This document shows positions 27,184 to 37,271 of a stretch of 64,000 nt of DNA, one piece after another. The notes beneath the pieces are model-generated. The model was not told where the DNA came from. It was given only the letters and a program-made list of their open reading frames with translations, and did no database searches. Numbering within the stretch: the first letter of the stretch is position 1; each line of letters begins with the position of its first letter. The position numbers were made by a program, and so were the translations under genes. The stretch is from positions 18,352-82,351 of the forward strand of contig JAABRE010000010.1 of the NCBI GenBank assembly GCA_011391125.1, given 5' to 3'. The stretch comes from Synechococcales cyanobacterium S06 (GTDB lineage Bacteria > Cyanobacteriota > Cyanobacteriia > Cyanobacteriales > JAABRE01).

Positions 27184-28635
27184 ATGCAACAGCAGGGATT
27201 GCCGGATGTTCGTTTGGCTTTACAAAATATTTGGGGCTATGATGATTTTCGCGCCCCCCAAGGTGAAGTTGTCCAATGTCTGTTAACTGGTCAAGATTCG
27301 CTGATTATTCTGCCGACGGGAGCGGGAAAGTCGATTTGCTTTCAATTACCGGCTTTGTTGCAGGATGGTTTAACGTTGGTCGTTTCACCTTTATTGGCGT
27401 TAATGGAAAATCAAGTACAGGAGTTGACAAAGCTAGGTTTATGTGCTAGTTTACTGCATAGTCAGTTGACTAAGTCGGAAAAAAGACGCAATTTGGATTT
27501 AATTAAGTCTAATCAGGCTAAATTGCTCTATATTTCGCCAGAAACTTTGCTTTCTCCTTTTCTTTTGTCGATTTTAACCGATTGTCAAGTGAAAATTAAT
27601 GGTTTGATTATTGATGAAGCTCACTGTTTGGTGCAATGGGGCGATACTTTTCGACCGAGTTATCAACGTTTGGGTACGATCCGACCCTATTTATTACAGT
27701 TTCAACCTCCGGGTCGCCAAATGGCGATCGCAGCTTTTACGGCCACTGCTGACCCAATTAGTCAAGATATTATTAAAAGGTCATTGGGGTTGGCAAATCC
27801 CGCTATTTTTTTGGCGAATCCCTATCGCAGTAATCTTCATCTCCAAGTTAAGATGATTTGTACGCCGAGAAGCAGACGGGAACAAATGGGCAATTTTATT
27901 GCTAAACAGGGCAATTCCTGCGGGTTGGTTTATGTGCGTAGTCGTCGCGATAGTGAGAATTTGAGCTTGTGGTTACAGTCAAAAGGATACCAAAACTCTG
28001 CCTATCATGCGGGTTTAAGCGCTTTTGAGCGGCGCAAAATTGAGCTTGATTGGCTAGAAGACCGGTGGCAATTTGTGGTTTGTACGTCAGCTTTTGGCAT
28101 GGGGATTAATAAGGCAAATGTGCGTTGGGTGGTGCATTTCCAAGCTCCCCAATTGCTTGCGGAATACTTACAAGAAATCGGTCGGGGAGGTAGGGACGGA
28201 AAACCAACGAAGGCGTTAACTTTGATGAGCGAACCGACGGGCTGGCTAAATCCGGAGGATAAACAGCAAAGTCAAGGATTATTAAATAAGTTAAATCGGC
28301 AATTTCAACAAGCAGAAAAAATGGCTTTTCAATTACCTTTAAAGGGGGAAATTGAAGCGATTAAAAATGAGTTTTTGCAGGGAGAATTAACTTTAGCAAT
28401 GTTATCTAGTATGGGTAAATTAAATTGGTTAAATCCGTTTAATTTTCAAAGGGAAAAAACTATTTTAAGTGAGGATTTTAAGTCTTTAATGTTACGACAA
28501 CAAAATGCTGTCAAGGAGATGAAATTATTTTTAAATACGAAAAAATGTCGTTGGCAATTTCTGTTAAATGCCTTCGGTTTTAGCCAAGAATCAGTTAATT
28601 TTCGCTGTGGAAAATGCGATAATTGTCAAAGGTAG
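27184..28635 (+). CDS. recQ: RecQ-family ATP-dependent DNA helicase (short form)
   Basis: 483 aa, 3'-5' superfamily-2 helicase. Motif I LPTGAGKSICFQLPA near residue 42, DEAH in LIIDEAHCLVQWGDTFRPSY near 142, motif III AFTATADP, and motif VI QEIGRGGRDGKP near 336. The C-terminal FRCGKCDNCQR is the zinc-binding module. An HRDC domain is absent, as in several cyanobacterial copies. It lies 50 bp after inrS with the tandem CGCAAAGG repeat between; co-transcription is possible but functionally unexplained. Confidence 0.9.
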   Translation: MQQQGLPDVRLALQNIWGYDDFRAPQGEVVQCLLTGQDSLIILPTGAGKSICFQLPALLQDGLTLVVSPLLALMENQVQELTKLGLCASLLHSQLTKSEKRRNLDLIKSNQAKLLYISPETLLSPFLLSILTDCQVKINGLIIDEAHCLVQWGDTFRPSYQRLGTIRPYLLQFQPPGRQMAIAAFTATADPISQDIIKRSLGLANPAIFLANPYRSNLHLQVKMICTPRSRREQMGNFIAKQGNSCGLVYVRSRRDSENLSLWLQSKGYQNSAYHAGLSAFERRKIELDWLEDRWQFVVCTSAFGMGINKANVRWVVHFQAPQLLAEYLQEIGRGGRDGKPTKALTLMSEPTGWLNPEDKQQSQGLLNKLNRQFQQAEKMAFQLPLKGEIEAIKNEFLQGELTLAMLSSMGKLNWLNPFNFQREKTILSEDFKSLMLRQQNAVKEMKLFLNTKKCRWQFLLNAFGFSQESVNFRCGKCDNCQR

Positions 28636-28742
28636 ATGTTAAGGTGGCCAATTACTTAAGATTAATAATAAGATAATTCAATTAATAAAAATTTGCCCAC
28701 TCTACCCAAATATGATAAAATATAAGCCGATTAAATGTTATA

Positions 28743-28772
28743 TACCCCTCATCCCAATGGGAGAGGGGGAAA
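28743..28772. repeat. CCCCTCATCCCAATGGGAGAGGGG repeat
   Basis: A shortened copy of the C-rich/G-rich palindrome found at 3678 and 14239, in the 200-bp gap before the DUF6172-like gene. Confidence 0.65.
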
Positions 28773-28838
28773 GAGAGGTAAAATGTCAAATGAAAATGCT
28801 ATAAGTTCATTCATTAAAAATAGGAGAAAATTGTCACC

Positions 28839-29150
28839 ATGAAAAAGGTTTTTAAGTTAGTAATTCCGGGAAAAAATAAAGATAGAATTATTGAGTCGAT
28901 TAAAAGTGAGGTGAGAAAATATCTGAAAAGGGAGAGAAATAAATCCCTTCCTGAAGGTGTGGATTATTGGGATTTTGATTGTAAATTCGGACACAATAGC
29001 GAAACTGCTCAAGTTATCTATACTTCGGAAATTAGTAAATATATAGATGAATATTCCCAGAATAATTCTGAGGAATTTTATTTAGAAATTCTATCTAAAC
29101 CGGGTTATAAAACGGAAAGTAGTGAGGATAAGGTAAAAAGTGAAGAGTAA
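28839..29150 (+). CDS. DUF6172-like protein, 103 aa
   Basis: Recognised by KKVFKLVIPGK at the start, VRKYLKRERNKSLPEGVDYWDFDCKFG in the middle and FYLEILSKPGYK at the end, which match my memory of the DUF6172 family. It is a small soluble protein with a basic first half. No function is known. TAGGAG precedes the ATG. It is followed by a long tandem repeat. Confidence 0.75.
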   Translation: MKKVFKLVIPGKNKDRIIESIKSEVRKYLKRERNKSLPEGVDYWDFDCKFGHNSETAQVIYTSEISKYIDEYSQNNSEEFYLEILSKPGYKTESSEDKVKSEE

Positions 29151-29156
29151 ATAAAA

Positions 29157-29280
29157 CTGTCAACTATCAACTATCAACTATCAACTGTCAACTATCAACT
29201 ATCAACTGTCAACTATCAACTATCAACTATCAACTGTCAACTATCAACTGTCAACTATCAACTGTCAACTATCAACTATC
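29157..29280. repeat. Long 7-bp tandem repeat array (CAACTAT / CAACTGT)
   Basis: About 17 consecutive heptamers, each CAACTAT or CAACTGT. The array reaches into the end of the HlyD-family gene and supplies its TGA stop and the preceding Ser codon. The mix of the two variants is irregular, so it is not a CRISPR or a satellite with longer period. Confidence 0.9.
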
Positions 29281-30729
29281 TTCCTCTTTTTTTCGGTATT
29301 TTTTAGGAATATCAATAAACACTTGATCATCTTTTTTTAAACCTGATAAAATTTGGGTATTATTGTTAATTGTCATACCAATTGTGACAGGTTTAAAAAT
29401 AGGTTTACCTTCGGCATCGGGAATCATTACGCCAGTTTGTCCCTCTTCGGTTACAATGGAAACTGTGGGAACAACTAAGGCATTACTGATAGGTTGTCCC
29501 AAAAAAGTTACATCCACATTCATTTTTGAAAGTAATTTTTCTTGACCACTAATAAGTCCAATTTTTACTTCAAAGGAGGTAACATTCTGATCGACAATTG
29601 CTTCGGGAGCTACTAAAATAACTTGACCGGAAAAAACTTGATCGGGGTAAGCGTCAGCAACAATTTCCACTGTTTGACCAGGTTTTATTTGTTGTATGTC
29701 AATTTCGGGTATTTTGGCGATAATTTCTAATCCCCTAGCTAAGGCCAAAATTGAGGTTGAGGTGGCTGAAGCTGTTGCGGAAGCAGACGTTGTCGGGGTA
29801 ACAAATGCTCCTTCTGTGGCGTATCTTTGGGTAATAATACCATCAAAAGGAGCGGTAATAATGGTATTCATAAATTTAATTTCGATTCCTTTTAATTGTG
29901 CTTGAGCTGCTTCTATTTGTGCTTCTAATCTTTGAATTTCTGATTCAGCACTTGCTTTTTTTTGCTGGAAAATTAATTGCTGTTTTTGTACTTTAACACT
30001 TGCTTCGGCTACGGCTGCACCTAATTGATCAAGTTGGGGTTGGGCGGTGTTTTTTATTTGTTCTAAACGTTGTTGTGCTTCAAATACACTCGCTTGGGCT
30101 CGTTGATATTCATTTACTTGCTCATCAAATTGATCTAAAGCTGTGGCTCCTTGTTCGGTTAAATATTGATAACGATTCGCACGCTTGGCTGCTAAAGCAA
30201 GTCGAGATTTGGCCGATTCTAAGTTGGCTTTTGCTTGATCTATTTCTTTGGGGATACTTTTTTGGGTTTCTTGAAAACGAGCTTGAGTTTGAGCATAATT
30301 AAGTTGAGCTTGACGTATATCGGTTTCCAGTTGGTTTATTTCGGCGGGAATATTGATTTTTTCACGGTTTAAATTGGCGATCGCCTCCTTGAGACGGGCC
30401 TGAGCTTCAACTCCTTGAGCTTGAATTTCCGCATTTTCCATGATCGCCAAGCGTTGACCTTGTTTCACAACTTGGCCTTGTTCCACCAAAAGTCGAATTA
30501 AGCGGCCAGGTTCTTTGGGGCTAATATTCACACTGTAAACTGGTTCAACTTTGCCATTAGATTCAATGCGCACGGTTAAATTTTGTTCCTTGACTGACTC
30601 GGTGAGTAATTCTAATTCGGAGGTGGGTTTGGGGGATTGAACAAGATAGTAGGTCATTGTACCTACCGCCAACATACCAGCGGTAAGTAAAGAGAGAATA
30701 AAAGGTAGAGGAGAATTAGATGTACCCAT
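29272..30729 (-). CDS. HlyD/RND-family periplasmic adaptor (membrane fusion protein)
   Basis: 485 aa. An N-terminal membrane anchor (ILSLLTAGMLAVGTMTYYLVQ) precedes a biotinyl-lipoyl half (VNISPKEPGRLIRLLVEQGQVVKQGQRLAIME). A long alpha-helical hairpin of about 180 residues, rich in A/Q/E, follows, then the second lipoyl half (IITAPFDGIITQRYATEGAFVTP) and beta-barrel domain (EIDIQQIKPGQTVEIVADAYPDQVFSG). It would bridge an inner-membrane ABC or RND pump to an outer-membrane channel; no pump gene is adjacent. The helical hairpin length suggests a TolC-type partner. Confidence 0.88.
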   Translation of the reverse strand: MGTSNSPLPFILSLLTAGMLAVGTMTYYLVQSPKPTSELELLTESVKEQNLTVRIESNGKVEPVYSVNISPKEPGRLIRLLVEQGQVVKQGQRLAIMENAEIQAQGVEAQARLKEAIANLNREKINIPAEINQLETDIRQAQLNYAQTQARFQETQKSIPKEIDQAKANLESAKSRLALAAKRANRYQYLTEQGATALDQFDEQVNEYQRAQASVFEAQQRLEQIKNTAQPQLDQLGAAVAEASVKVQKQQLIFQQKKASAESEIQRLEAQIEAAQAQLKGIEIKFMNTIITAPFDGIITQRYATEGAFVTPTTSASATASATSTSILALARGLEIIAKIPEIDIQQIKPGQTVEIVADAYPDQVFSGQVILVAPEAIVDQNVTSFEVKIGLISGQEKLLSKMNVDVTFLGQPISNALVVPTVSIVTEEGQTGVMIPDAEGKPIFKPVTIGMTINNNTQILSGLKKDDQVFIDIPKKYRKKEEDS

Positions 30730-30844
30730 GAGGGAAAAATGAATTTTAACTGATTAGTAATTTTAACTATATGATATGAGGTTAAGAAAGCTATCAATCA
30801 AAGCTAAGGTAAATAAGTAACAAAAGTAAATTACAAATAAAATC

Positions 30845-31723
30845 GTGTTTAAACATAATTGGTTATTATCTCTATTAACAATGGCCTGTATCTCAACTAT
30901 TAGTTTGCCGGCCTTTAGTCAAGGGTTATTGCCCTATACACCGAATCTCAATGCTCAGGAGTTAGAAGATCAAGGCCTGGCCCTACTTCAAGAAGCGGTC
31001 CAATTGGTGCAATTTCGTCAATATCAGTTGGCCTTTCCGAGGGCAAAATTAGCAGCTCAATTAGCTCCGAATAAGTATCAAAGTTGGTTTGTGTTGGGGA
31101 CATTATATTTACAAGAAGAAAATTTTGATGAAGCAATTATAAACTTGAAACTCGCCCGTAGTATTGAACCCAAAGAAGGGTCGATTTTTTTCAGTTTAGG
31201 AAATGCTTATTTTCAAAAAGGGGAATATCAAACTGCGATTACGGAAATAGAAGCTGGTTTAAAACTCAGCGAGAATTCTCCCAGTGTTCGGGATGGACTG
31301 TTTGATTTGGCCAACTCCCATTATATGCTCAAAAATTATGATCTTGCCCTTAAAAACCAAGAAAAAGCTTTCAATTTAGATAAAAGTTTTTGGCCAGCAA
31401 TTAATAACATTGGTCTGATTAAATACGAACAGGGAGATACCAAAAGTGCCCTCAAAGATTGGCAGCAAGCGGTCAAAATTGACCCAGAAGCCGCCGAACC
31501 CATGTTGGCCTTAGCGGTGGCTATTTATACCCAAGGAAAAGAAGAAGAAGGCTTAAAGTTGGCCGACAAAGCCTTATCCCTTGATGGCCGTTACGGAGAT
31601 TTAGAGTTTCTCAAAAAGAATCTTTGGGGCGATCGCCTTTTAAGGGATACCGAAACTTTTTTTGCAGTTCCACAAATTCAAACCCTGAGAACTCGTGTTC
31701 AAAGGGAAACCAATGACAATTAA
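30845..31723 (+). CDS. Exported TPR-repeat protein
   Basis: 292 aa beginning at GTG 30845. A Sec signal peptide is clear (KHNWLLSLLTMACISTISLPAFSQ, likely cleavage after AFS or AFSQ). About five to six TPR units follow at residues 45-260 (YQSWFVLGTLYLQEENFDEAI, IFFSLGNAYFQKGEYQTAI, WPAINNIGLIKYEQGDTKSAL). It is a scaffold in the periplasm or thylakoid lumen; the partner is unknown. Its stop overlaps by 4 bp the stop of the converging response regulator gene. Confidence 0.82.
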   Translation: MFKHNWLLSLLTMACISTISLPAFSQGLLPYTPNLNAQELEDQGLALLQEAVQLVQFRQYQLAFPRAKLAAQLAPNKYQSWFVLGTLYLQEENFDEAIINLKLARSIEPKEGSIFFSLGNAYFQKGEYQTAITEIEAGLKLSENSPSVRDGLFDLANSHYMLKNYDLALKNQEKAFNLDKSFWPAINNIGLIKYEQGDTKSALKDWQQAVKIDPEAAEPMLALAVAIYTQGKEEEGLKLADKALSLDGRYGDLEFLKKNLWGDRLLRDTETFFAVPQIQTLRTRVQRETNDN

Positions 31724-32118
31724 TTGTTAACTATCAGTTGTTTAATTTCATTAATGAAATTTTCATGATCCACCACTGGTTTAGAAATGTAACTATCTGC
31801 ACCACTTTGTTGAAGAAACACCTCGCGATCGCCGGCCATAGCGTGAGCTGTAACTAAAATAACCGGAATCGGGGCGGTATCTGGATTAGCTTTCAAGAGC
31901 TGAGTAATTTTAATGCCGTCAACAGCTTTATTCTCATAGAAACTGTGGGATAAAGAAACATCCATTAAAATTACATCAACCTCCTTATTTTTGGCAAAAC
32001 TAATTACTTCTTGGACATCTTCGGTACTTTTAATCAGGAAATTTCCTCGTTTGGTTAAAATTTTGGAAAAAACGCGTAAATTGATCGGATCGTCCTCTAC
32101 TATTAAAACCGTTGTCAT
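31720..32118 (-). CDS. Single-domain response regulator (receiver)
   Basis: 132 aa. TVLIVEDDPINLRVF with the acidic pair, phospho-acceptor Asp in VDVILMDVSL near residue 52, Thr/Ser in VILVTAHAM and the Lys in SYISKPV. The segment after the Asp (SHSFYENKAVDGIKI) is slightly extended. There is no output domain, as in CheY or the DivK-like regulators that follow hybrid kinases. The cognate kinase is not in the window. Confidence 0.88.
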   Translation of the reverse strand: MTTVLIVEDDPINLRVFSKILTKRGNFLIKSTEDVQEVISFAKNKEVDVILMDVSLSHSFYENKAVDGIKITQLLKANPDTAPIPVILVTAHAMAGDREVFLQQSGADSYISKPVVDHENFINEIKQLIVNN

Positions 32119-32356
32119 GGAATTTACTCAACTAAGCTAAAAATATAAACTTCAAATTAGGGGCTAATTTAAGGGAAGGATTCAGGGCTAAACTGGCCGA
32201 ATCCGTCTGAATTCCGTAGCACTGTCGTTAACTAGGTTTAAAACTGCAACTAATTGCTGTCCCATTTTCCCTTCTCCATTGTTAATTAATTTAACCTTGC
32301 CATTATTCTAGTAATCAGTCATCATTTTTTGTCGTAGAGCTAAGGAAAAAACACTC

Positions 32357-34777
32357 ATGGAAACACAAATTAACTTCGATCGCATTATACCAACAGCTTT
32401 GCATCAGGAAATGGAACGGTCTTATTTAGAATACGCCATGAGTGTAATTGTAGGCCGAGCTTTACCTGATGTGCGCGACGGTTTAAAACCGGTACACCGA
32501 CGCATTCTTTACGCCATGTACGAACTAGGGTTAACCCCCGATAAACCCTATCGCAAATGCGCTCGGGTTGTCGGTGACGTACTAGGAAAATATCACCCTC
32601 ACGGCGATCAATCCGTCTATGATGCCCTTGTGCGCATGGTACAGGAATTTTCCACCCGCTATCCGTTATTGGCTGGACATGGCAACTTTGGCTCAATCGA
32701 CAATGATCCGCCGGCGGCCATGCGTTATACTGAAACGCGGTTGTCTTCTTTGTCCTACGAGGCCATGTTAGGGGAAATTGGGGAAGCTACCGTGGATTTT
32801 ACCAATAATTTTGATAGTTCCCAACAAGAACCGGTGGTTCTACCCGTACAATTACCTATTTTACTGATTAACGGTTGTTCTGGTATTGCTGTTGGCATGG
32901 CCACCAATGTTCCGCCCCACAATTTAGGGGAAATTGTGGATGGCTTAATTGCCTTAATCGACAAACCAGATTTGCCCAATGAACAATTATGGCAAATTAT
33001 TCCTGGACCTGATTTTCCCACGGGAGGAGAAATTATTGACAGCGAAGGCATTAAACAAAATTATGCCACGGGAAGGGGAATTATTCCTTTGCGGGGTGTG
33101 ACTAAAATTGAAAATGTCCTTGTTGGCAAAGCACGCAAGCGAGAAACAAAAGCCATTATCATTACCGAATTTCCCTATCAAGTTAATAAGGCTGCTTGGA
33201 TTGAAAAGGTGGCTGATTTAGTTAATCAAGGCCGTTTAGAGGGCATTTCAGATCTGCGGGATGAAAGCGATCGTCAAGGGATTCGGGTGGTGCTTGAATT
33301 AAAAAAGGATATTTCTCCCCAAGCAATTATTGAACAACTTTATCGGATGACTCCCCTGCAACATAATTTTGGAGCAATTATGTTAGGTTTAGTGGATAAA
33401 AAACCCTGTCAATTATCCCTAAGAGAATTGTTACAGGAGTTTTTAAAATTTCGGGAGGAAACTCTAACTAAACAATACAGTTATGAGTTACAAGAGTGTC
33501 AAGATAGGTTGCATTTAGTCTCAGGATTATTAACAGCTTTAAATCACTTAGATGGCGTTATTAATATTCTTAGAAATGCCCCAGATGGTACAACTGCTAA
33601 GGGTCAGCTTCAAGAACAATTTAATTTTAGTAATACTCAATCTGATGCTATTTTAGCGATGCCCTTACGTCGTTTAACGGGTTTGGAAAAGCAGAAATTA
33701 GAACAAGAATCTCACGATTTAGAAACGAGAATTAGTCAGTTAAATAATTTGTTAAATTCCCGCAATGAATTGCTTAAGGACCTGAAAAAACAGTTGCGCT
33801 CCCTGAAACGCAAATTTACTGATCCCCGACGCACTAAGATTATTTCAGCACCAGTTTCTGCGCCAAAAACTACCGATAATTCCAGCAAAAAAACTGCTAA
33901 AGTTAATAACTCAATTCCCGAAAATGCCGTCTTAGAAATCACCCAAAACGGTGAAATTTATTGGCAAGAAACTGACAAAAATAAGGAAAAAAATAACGTT
34001 ATTTTTCAGGAGAATATTACCCCAGAAAAAGCCCTAATTGTTATTACTAATAATGGTAAAGCTTATCCCATTACTCCTGACCAGTTGAAAAACAGTAAAC
34101 AAAACCTCTTTAACCTCTTGTCAAAAACCGTTCAGAGGGACTCAAAATCCATTGTCGGGCATTTCTTTGCCCCTGAAGGCGAAAAAAGACCTGAAATCGT
34201 TTTATTGACCACTCAAGGGCGAATTAAACGGATTGCTTTTTCCGAGCTAGATGAATTAACAGCTCGTGGTTCAACGTTGATTAAATTAAGGGAGGGCGAT
34301 GACCTCAAGTTTGTCTGTTTAACCGAGGAAAAAGCCGCCATTGCGATCGCCACCAACACAGGTCGGGTGTTACGTTTTTCATCGGGCGATCGCCAATTAC
34401 CGATTATGGGGCGTAGCGCGCAGGGAAATCAAGCTTTAAGATTAAGATTTAATGAGGAAATTGTCGGTTGTATTAGTATCCAAGAAAATCAGGATTTACT
34501 ATTAATTTCTGAGTTAGGATACGGGAAAAAATTGCCAGCAAATGCTTTAAGATTAGCTAGTGTTGGTGACTTGGGGAATCACGCTTTTCACTTTACCAGT
34601 AAACTGGATAATTTAGCCGGAATGCTGTTAGCAACTGGGGAAAAAATTACCCTTTGGACTAATCAAAAACGTAGTCTTAATGTCACAGTTACTGATATTC
34701 CCACTTGGGGTAAAGATGGCGCAGGAAATCAGTTAGTCAAGTTAAAATCGGAGGAGAAAATTGTCTCTGTGAGTTAA
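32357..34777 (+). CDS. gyrA: DNA gyrase / topoisomerase IV subunit A
   Basis: 806 aa type IIA topoisomerase breakage-reunion subunit. [35 protein letters not shown] at the N-terminus, catalytic Tyr in [10 protein letters not shown] near residue 121, and GYHPHGDQ-type [17 protein letters not shown]. The C-terminal beta-pinwheel is present from about residue 530, but the wrapping 'GyrA box' (QRRGGKG) is replaced by a degenerate [12 protein letters not shown]. Cyanobacteria carry two GyrA-like genes; this one may be the ParC-like copy, so the symbol is tentative. Confidence 0.88.
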   Translation: METQINFDRIIPTALHQEMERSYLEYAMSVIVGRALPDVRDGLKPVHRRILYAMYELGLTPDKPYRKCARVVGDVLGKYHPHGDQSVYDALVRMVQEFSTRYPLLAGHGNFGSIDNDPPAAMRYTETRLSSLSYEAMLGEIGEATVDFTNNFDSSQQEPVVLPVQLPILLINGCSGIAVGMATNVPPHNLGEIVDGLIALIDKPDLPNEQLWQIIPGPDFPTGGEIIDSEGIKQNYATGRGIIPLRGVTKIENVLVGKARKRETKAIIITEFPYQVNKAAWIEKVADLVNQGRLEGISDLRDESDRQGIRVVLELKKDISPQAIIEQLYRMTPLQHNFGAIMLGLVDKKPCQLSLRELLQEFLKFREETLTKQYSYELQECQDRLHLVSGLLTALNHLDGVINILRNAPDGTTAKGQLQEQFNFSNTQSDAILAMPLRRLTGLEKQKLEQESHDLETRISQLNNLLNSRNELLKDLKKQLRSLKRKFTDPRRTKIISAPVSAPKTTDNSSKKTAKVNNSIPENAVLEITQNGEIYWQETDKNKEKNNVIFQENITPEKALIVITNNGKAYPITPDQLKNSKQNLFNLLSKTVQRDSKSIVGHFFAPEGEKRPEIVLLTTQGRIKRIAFSELDELTARGSTLIKLREGDDLKFVCLTEEKAAIAIATNTGRVLRFSSGDRQLPIMGRSAQGNQALRLRFNEEIVGCISIQENQDLLLISELGYGKKLPANALRLASVGDLGNHAFHFTSKLDNLAGMLLATGEKITLWTNQKRSLNVTVTDIPTWGKDGAGNQLVKLKSEEKIVSVS

Positions 34778-34786
34778 GCTGCAATT

Positions 34787-34945
34787 GGCTCGTTGTTGCG
34801 TCTCTCGGGCTGGTAGCGCTAAAGCGCAACAACAAACCTATTTAGATCAGAAATCCGATTTTGGTAAAATTTTTTAAGGTTGAGATAATTAATTAGGATT
34901 TGGTTAAAAATCGGATTTCTAGCGCTAAAGCGCAACAACAAACCT
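34787..34945. repeat. Cluster of palindromes between gyrA and the kinase gene
   Basis: A GTTGTTGCG...CGCTAAAGCGCAACAAC pair (34787-34839), an ATCCGAT-family hairpin with arms 34849-34862 and 34906-34920, and a further single AGCGCTAAAGCGCAACAAC arm running to the end of the kinase gene. Convergent genes on both sides suggest termination. Confidence 0.7.
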
Positions 34946-37067
34946 ACAAATTAAAACCGATTTGTTGAAAGCTTTGCTTAATATTTTGCGCTAAGTTATT
35001 TTGGTTTTGTTGCTGATAATATTTAACGGCTTGACGATAACTATATAAGATTTCTTGGGAATTACTTTCCTTTTCTAAATTAACCATTACCCACCCTAAA
35101 TTATGATAAGCTTCTGCATAATTTGGATTAATTTCAAGGGCTTTTTGTAAGTAAATTATTGCCTGTTTCCATTGCCCATTTTGCGCCGATAATGTGCCTA
35201 AACGAAACCAAATTAGGGCATTTTGGGAAAATTTGGCGCTAATTTCTGTGTAAATTTTCAGGGCTTCGGGTATCTTATTTAAGTATTCTAAAGTTATCCC
35301 TTGATTTACTAATATCCAGCTCGATATTTCGGGGCAATTACTAGCTTTTTGAAAGCTTAATAATGCGTCATTCCAGTTGTTATGTTTGGTCTGTTTCCAA
35401 CCTTTTAAACCCCAACCATAACCGTTATTTGGTACTTGGTTAATAAATTCTTCAATGCGTCTTTCGGTATCGGTGGATTGTTGGGTAACTACGGCATTAT
35501 CCAAGGCGAAAATTAGGTAAGGATAAACCCATTGTTTTATTTCTCGTGAGATTGGCGAATTGTTATTTTTACTTTTAAATATGGCTTGGGTGGCTGCTCG
35601 AATTGCTGGTTTATATTGACCTTGATTAATATTAATCCATGCTTGTATACCCAAGGAAAAAGCACAATTATTATCTAATTCTAAAGCCTTATTTACTGCT
35701 TGTTCTGCTTCTTTCCAAAACCCTATTTTTCCTAATGACCAAGCTAAATTTGCCTGTATCCATGCTTGTTTTGTCGTTAATTTAGTAGCTTTTTGCAATA
35801 AATTAACGGCTTCTAAAAAGTTACCTTGGCGACATTTTATTAAGCCTAAAATTCCATAACTTCTACCGTCTTGGGGTTGTAATTTAAGGGCAGTTTGTGC
35901 GTCAATTTCTGCTTGTTTGGGATTAATATAAATCTGTAATAAGGCCAATTCCACCGCAGCTTCTCCATTTTCTGGCTCTGAATTTAAGCATTTTTGGTAA
36001 GCATTAATAGCTAATTTTAGATTATTTTGTTTTGCTAATTCTTGAGCTTGTTTGTGTAAAGGAGAGATAAATTTTCCGGTTAAGGCTGTTAGTAATTCCT
36101 CCATATTTTGAAACCTATTTTCTACTTTTAACCTCATTCCCGTGAGTATTATTCTCTCCATTTTTACACTAATTTCTGGTACGATTAAACGAGGATGAAT
36201 AAGTGGATCTGGTTCATTGCTGGAAACTGCATTTAATCTGTCCAAAGATTCAGCAGGTAGTTTATTGGTCAATAATTCATAAATAGATGCACATAAGGCA
36301 TAAATATCAGTTGCAGCAAAGGTTTTACTGCGATAGGTATATTGTTCAGCGGGGGCATAACCCGGAGTTAAAACCCTCGTCATATCCCCTGTTTTTCCGG
36401 CGATAAATCCTTTTGTTGAACCAAAATCAATTAATATTATTTTATCCAAACTTTCATTTAAAATTATGTTATCTGGTTTAATATCTCGGTGCAAAAAGTT
36501 ATTATTATGAAGCAATTTTAAAGCATCTATTATTTGTAATAAATAGGGTGTTAACCTAGTTTCGCTAAATTTACCTTCTGATTTTAAGATGGAATATAGG
36601 GTTTTTCCCTCGATATATTCCATGACAATATATGCGGTATTATTCTCAGTAAAAAAATCATATATTTTCGGAATATTCGGATGTTGACATTTTCTTTGAT
36701 TTTCTGCTTCCTGTTTAAATTTGTTAATTAAATTTTGTCTTTCCGTGGGAATTATTCCACTTGGCCAAATTATTTGATTACCTTGGCGAGCCGCTTTTTC
36801 TGGCCATAATTCTTTAATCGCAACGGGGATTTTTTTATTCACAAAACTTCCCTTATAAGTAATACCAAATCCCCCTTCTCCTAACAGTTTTTCTATTTGA
36901 TAATTACCATTTTTTAAGCTGGTATTTAATGGTAATTGATAGCTGCTTATTGTTGGTTGATTTGTGTTAGTTTGCTCTTGGTTTTTATTAATTTCATAAC
37001 CACATACTACACAATTACTACTATTATCTGGATTATCACTTAAACAAGCTGGACATTGAATAGTCAT
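34944..37067 (-). CDS. Zinc-ribbon Ser/Thr protein kinase with TPR repeats
   Basis: 707 aa. A zinc ribbon at residues 5-24 (CPAC ... CVVCG) is followed by a eukaryotic-type kinase domain at about 55-330: GEGGFGITYKG, catalytic Lys in VAIKELWP, HRDIKPDNIIL, IDFGST and APAEQY, all intact. About nine TPR units fill residues 340-700 (GRSYGILGLIKCRQGNFLEAV, ALIWFRLGTLSAQNGQWKQAI, NYAEAYHNLGWVMVNLEKE). It is the last gene of the 51-35 kb cluster. It probably phosphorylates FHA-bound or vWA partners encoded next to it; that is inference from context. Confidence 0.9.
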   Translation of the reverse strand: MTIQCPACLSDNPDNSSNCVVCGYEINKNQEQTNTNQPTISSYQLPLNTSLKNGNYQIEKLLGEGGFGITYKGSFVNKKIPVAIKELWPEKAARQGNQIIWPSGIIPTERQNLINKFKQEAENQRKCQHPNIPKIYDFFTENNTAYIVMEYIEGKTLYSILKSEGKFSETRLTPYLLQIIDALKLLHNNNFLHRDIKPDNIILNESLDKIILIDFGSTKGFIAGKTGDMTRVLTPGYAPAEQYTYRSKTFAATDIYALCASIYELLTNKLPAESLDRLNAVSSNEPDPLIHPRLIVPEISVKMERIILTGMRLKVENRFQNMEELLTALTGKFISPLHKQAQELAKQNNLKLAINAYQKCLNSEPENGEAAVELALLQIYINPKQAEIDAQTALKLQPQDGRSYGILGLIKCRQGNFLEAVNLLQKATKLTTKQAWIQANLAWSLGKIGFWKEAEQAVNKALELDNNCAFSLGIQAWININQGQYKPAIRAATQAIFKSKNNNSPISREIKQWVYPYLIFALDNAVVTQQSTDTERRIEEFINQVPNNGYGWGLKGWKQTKHNNWNDALLSFQKASNCPEISSWILVNQGITLEYLNKIPEALKIYTEISAKFSQNALIWFRLGTLSAQNGQWKQAIIYLQKALEINPNYAEAYHNLGWVMVNLEKESNSQEILYSYRQAVKYYQQQNQNNLAQNIKQSFQQIGFNL

Positions 37068-37108
37068 ATTTTTTTATTAATATTAACAAGTTTACATAAT
37101 AACTTATA

Positions 37109-37264
37109 AAATGGTGGGTTACGGTGCGAATTAATCTTTATTTTTTGTTATCAAAAACTATTCCGCACCTAACCCACCCTACAATATTTAAAATGGTGGG
37201 TAACTATGCGAATTAATTTTTATTTTTTGTTATCAAAAACTATTCCGCACCTAACCCACCCTAC
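37109..37264. repeat. Tandem duplicate of an ~80-bp inverted-repeat element
   Basis: Two copies (about 37109-37187 and 37188-37264) each read ATGGTGGGT...TGCGAATTAAT...ATTCCGCACCTAACCCACCCTACA. Copy 1 has both arms (GTGGGTTACGGTGCG / CGCACCTAACCCAC). In copy 2 the left arm has mutated, so its hairpin is weaker. It fills the 200-bp gap between the kinase and the FHA gene. Confidence 0.85.
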
Positions 37265-37271
37265 ATTTATC

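Noticed and set aside
29157..29280. Possible CRISPR array
   Set aside because: The repeat unit is only 7 bp with no spacers; it is an STRR array.
29363..30302. Three plus-strand frames of 60-100 codons
   Set aside because: They are antisense to the HlyD-family adaptor, which has clear domain structure.
32188..32316. Short minus-strand frame reading KLINNGEGKMGQQLVAVLNL followed by VNDSATEFRRIRPV, upstream of the response regulator
   Set aside because: Could be the tail of a lost gene, but it has a stop just upstream, no clear start and I do not recognise it, so it is not listed as a feature.
32385..33942. Minus-strand frames over gyrA
   Set aside because: They are antisense to a highly conserved topoisomerase gene.
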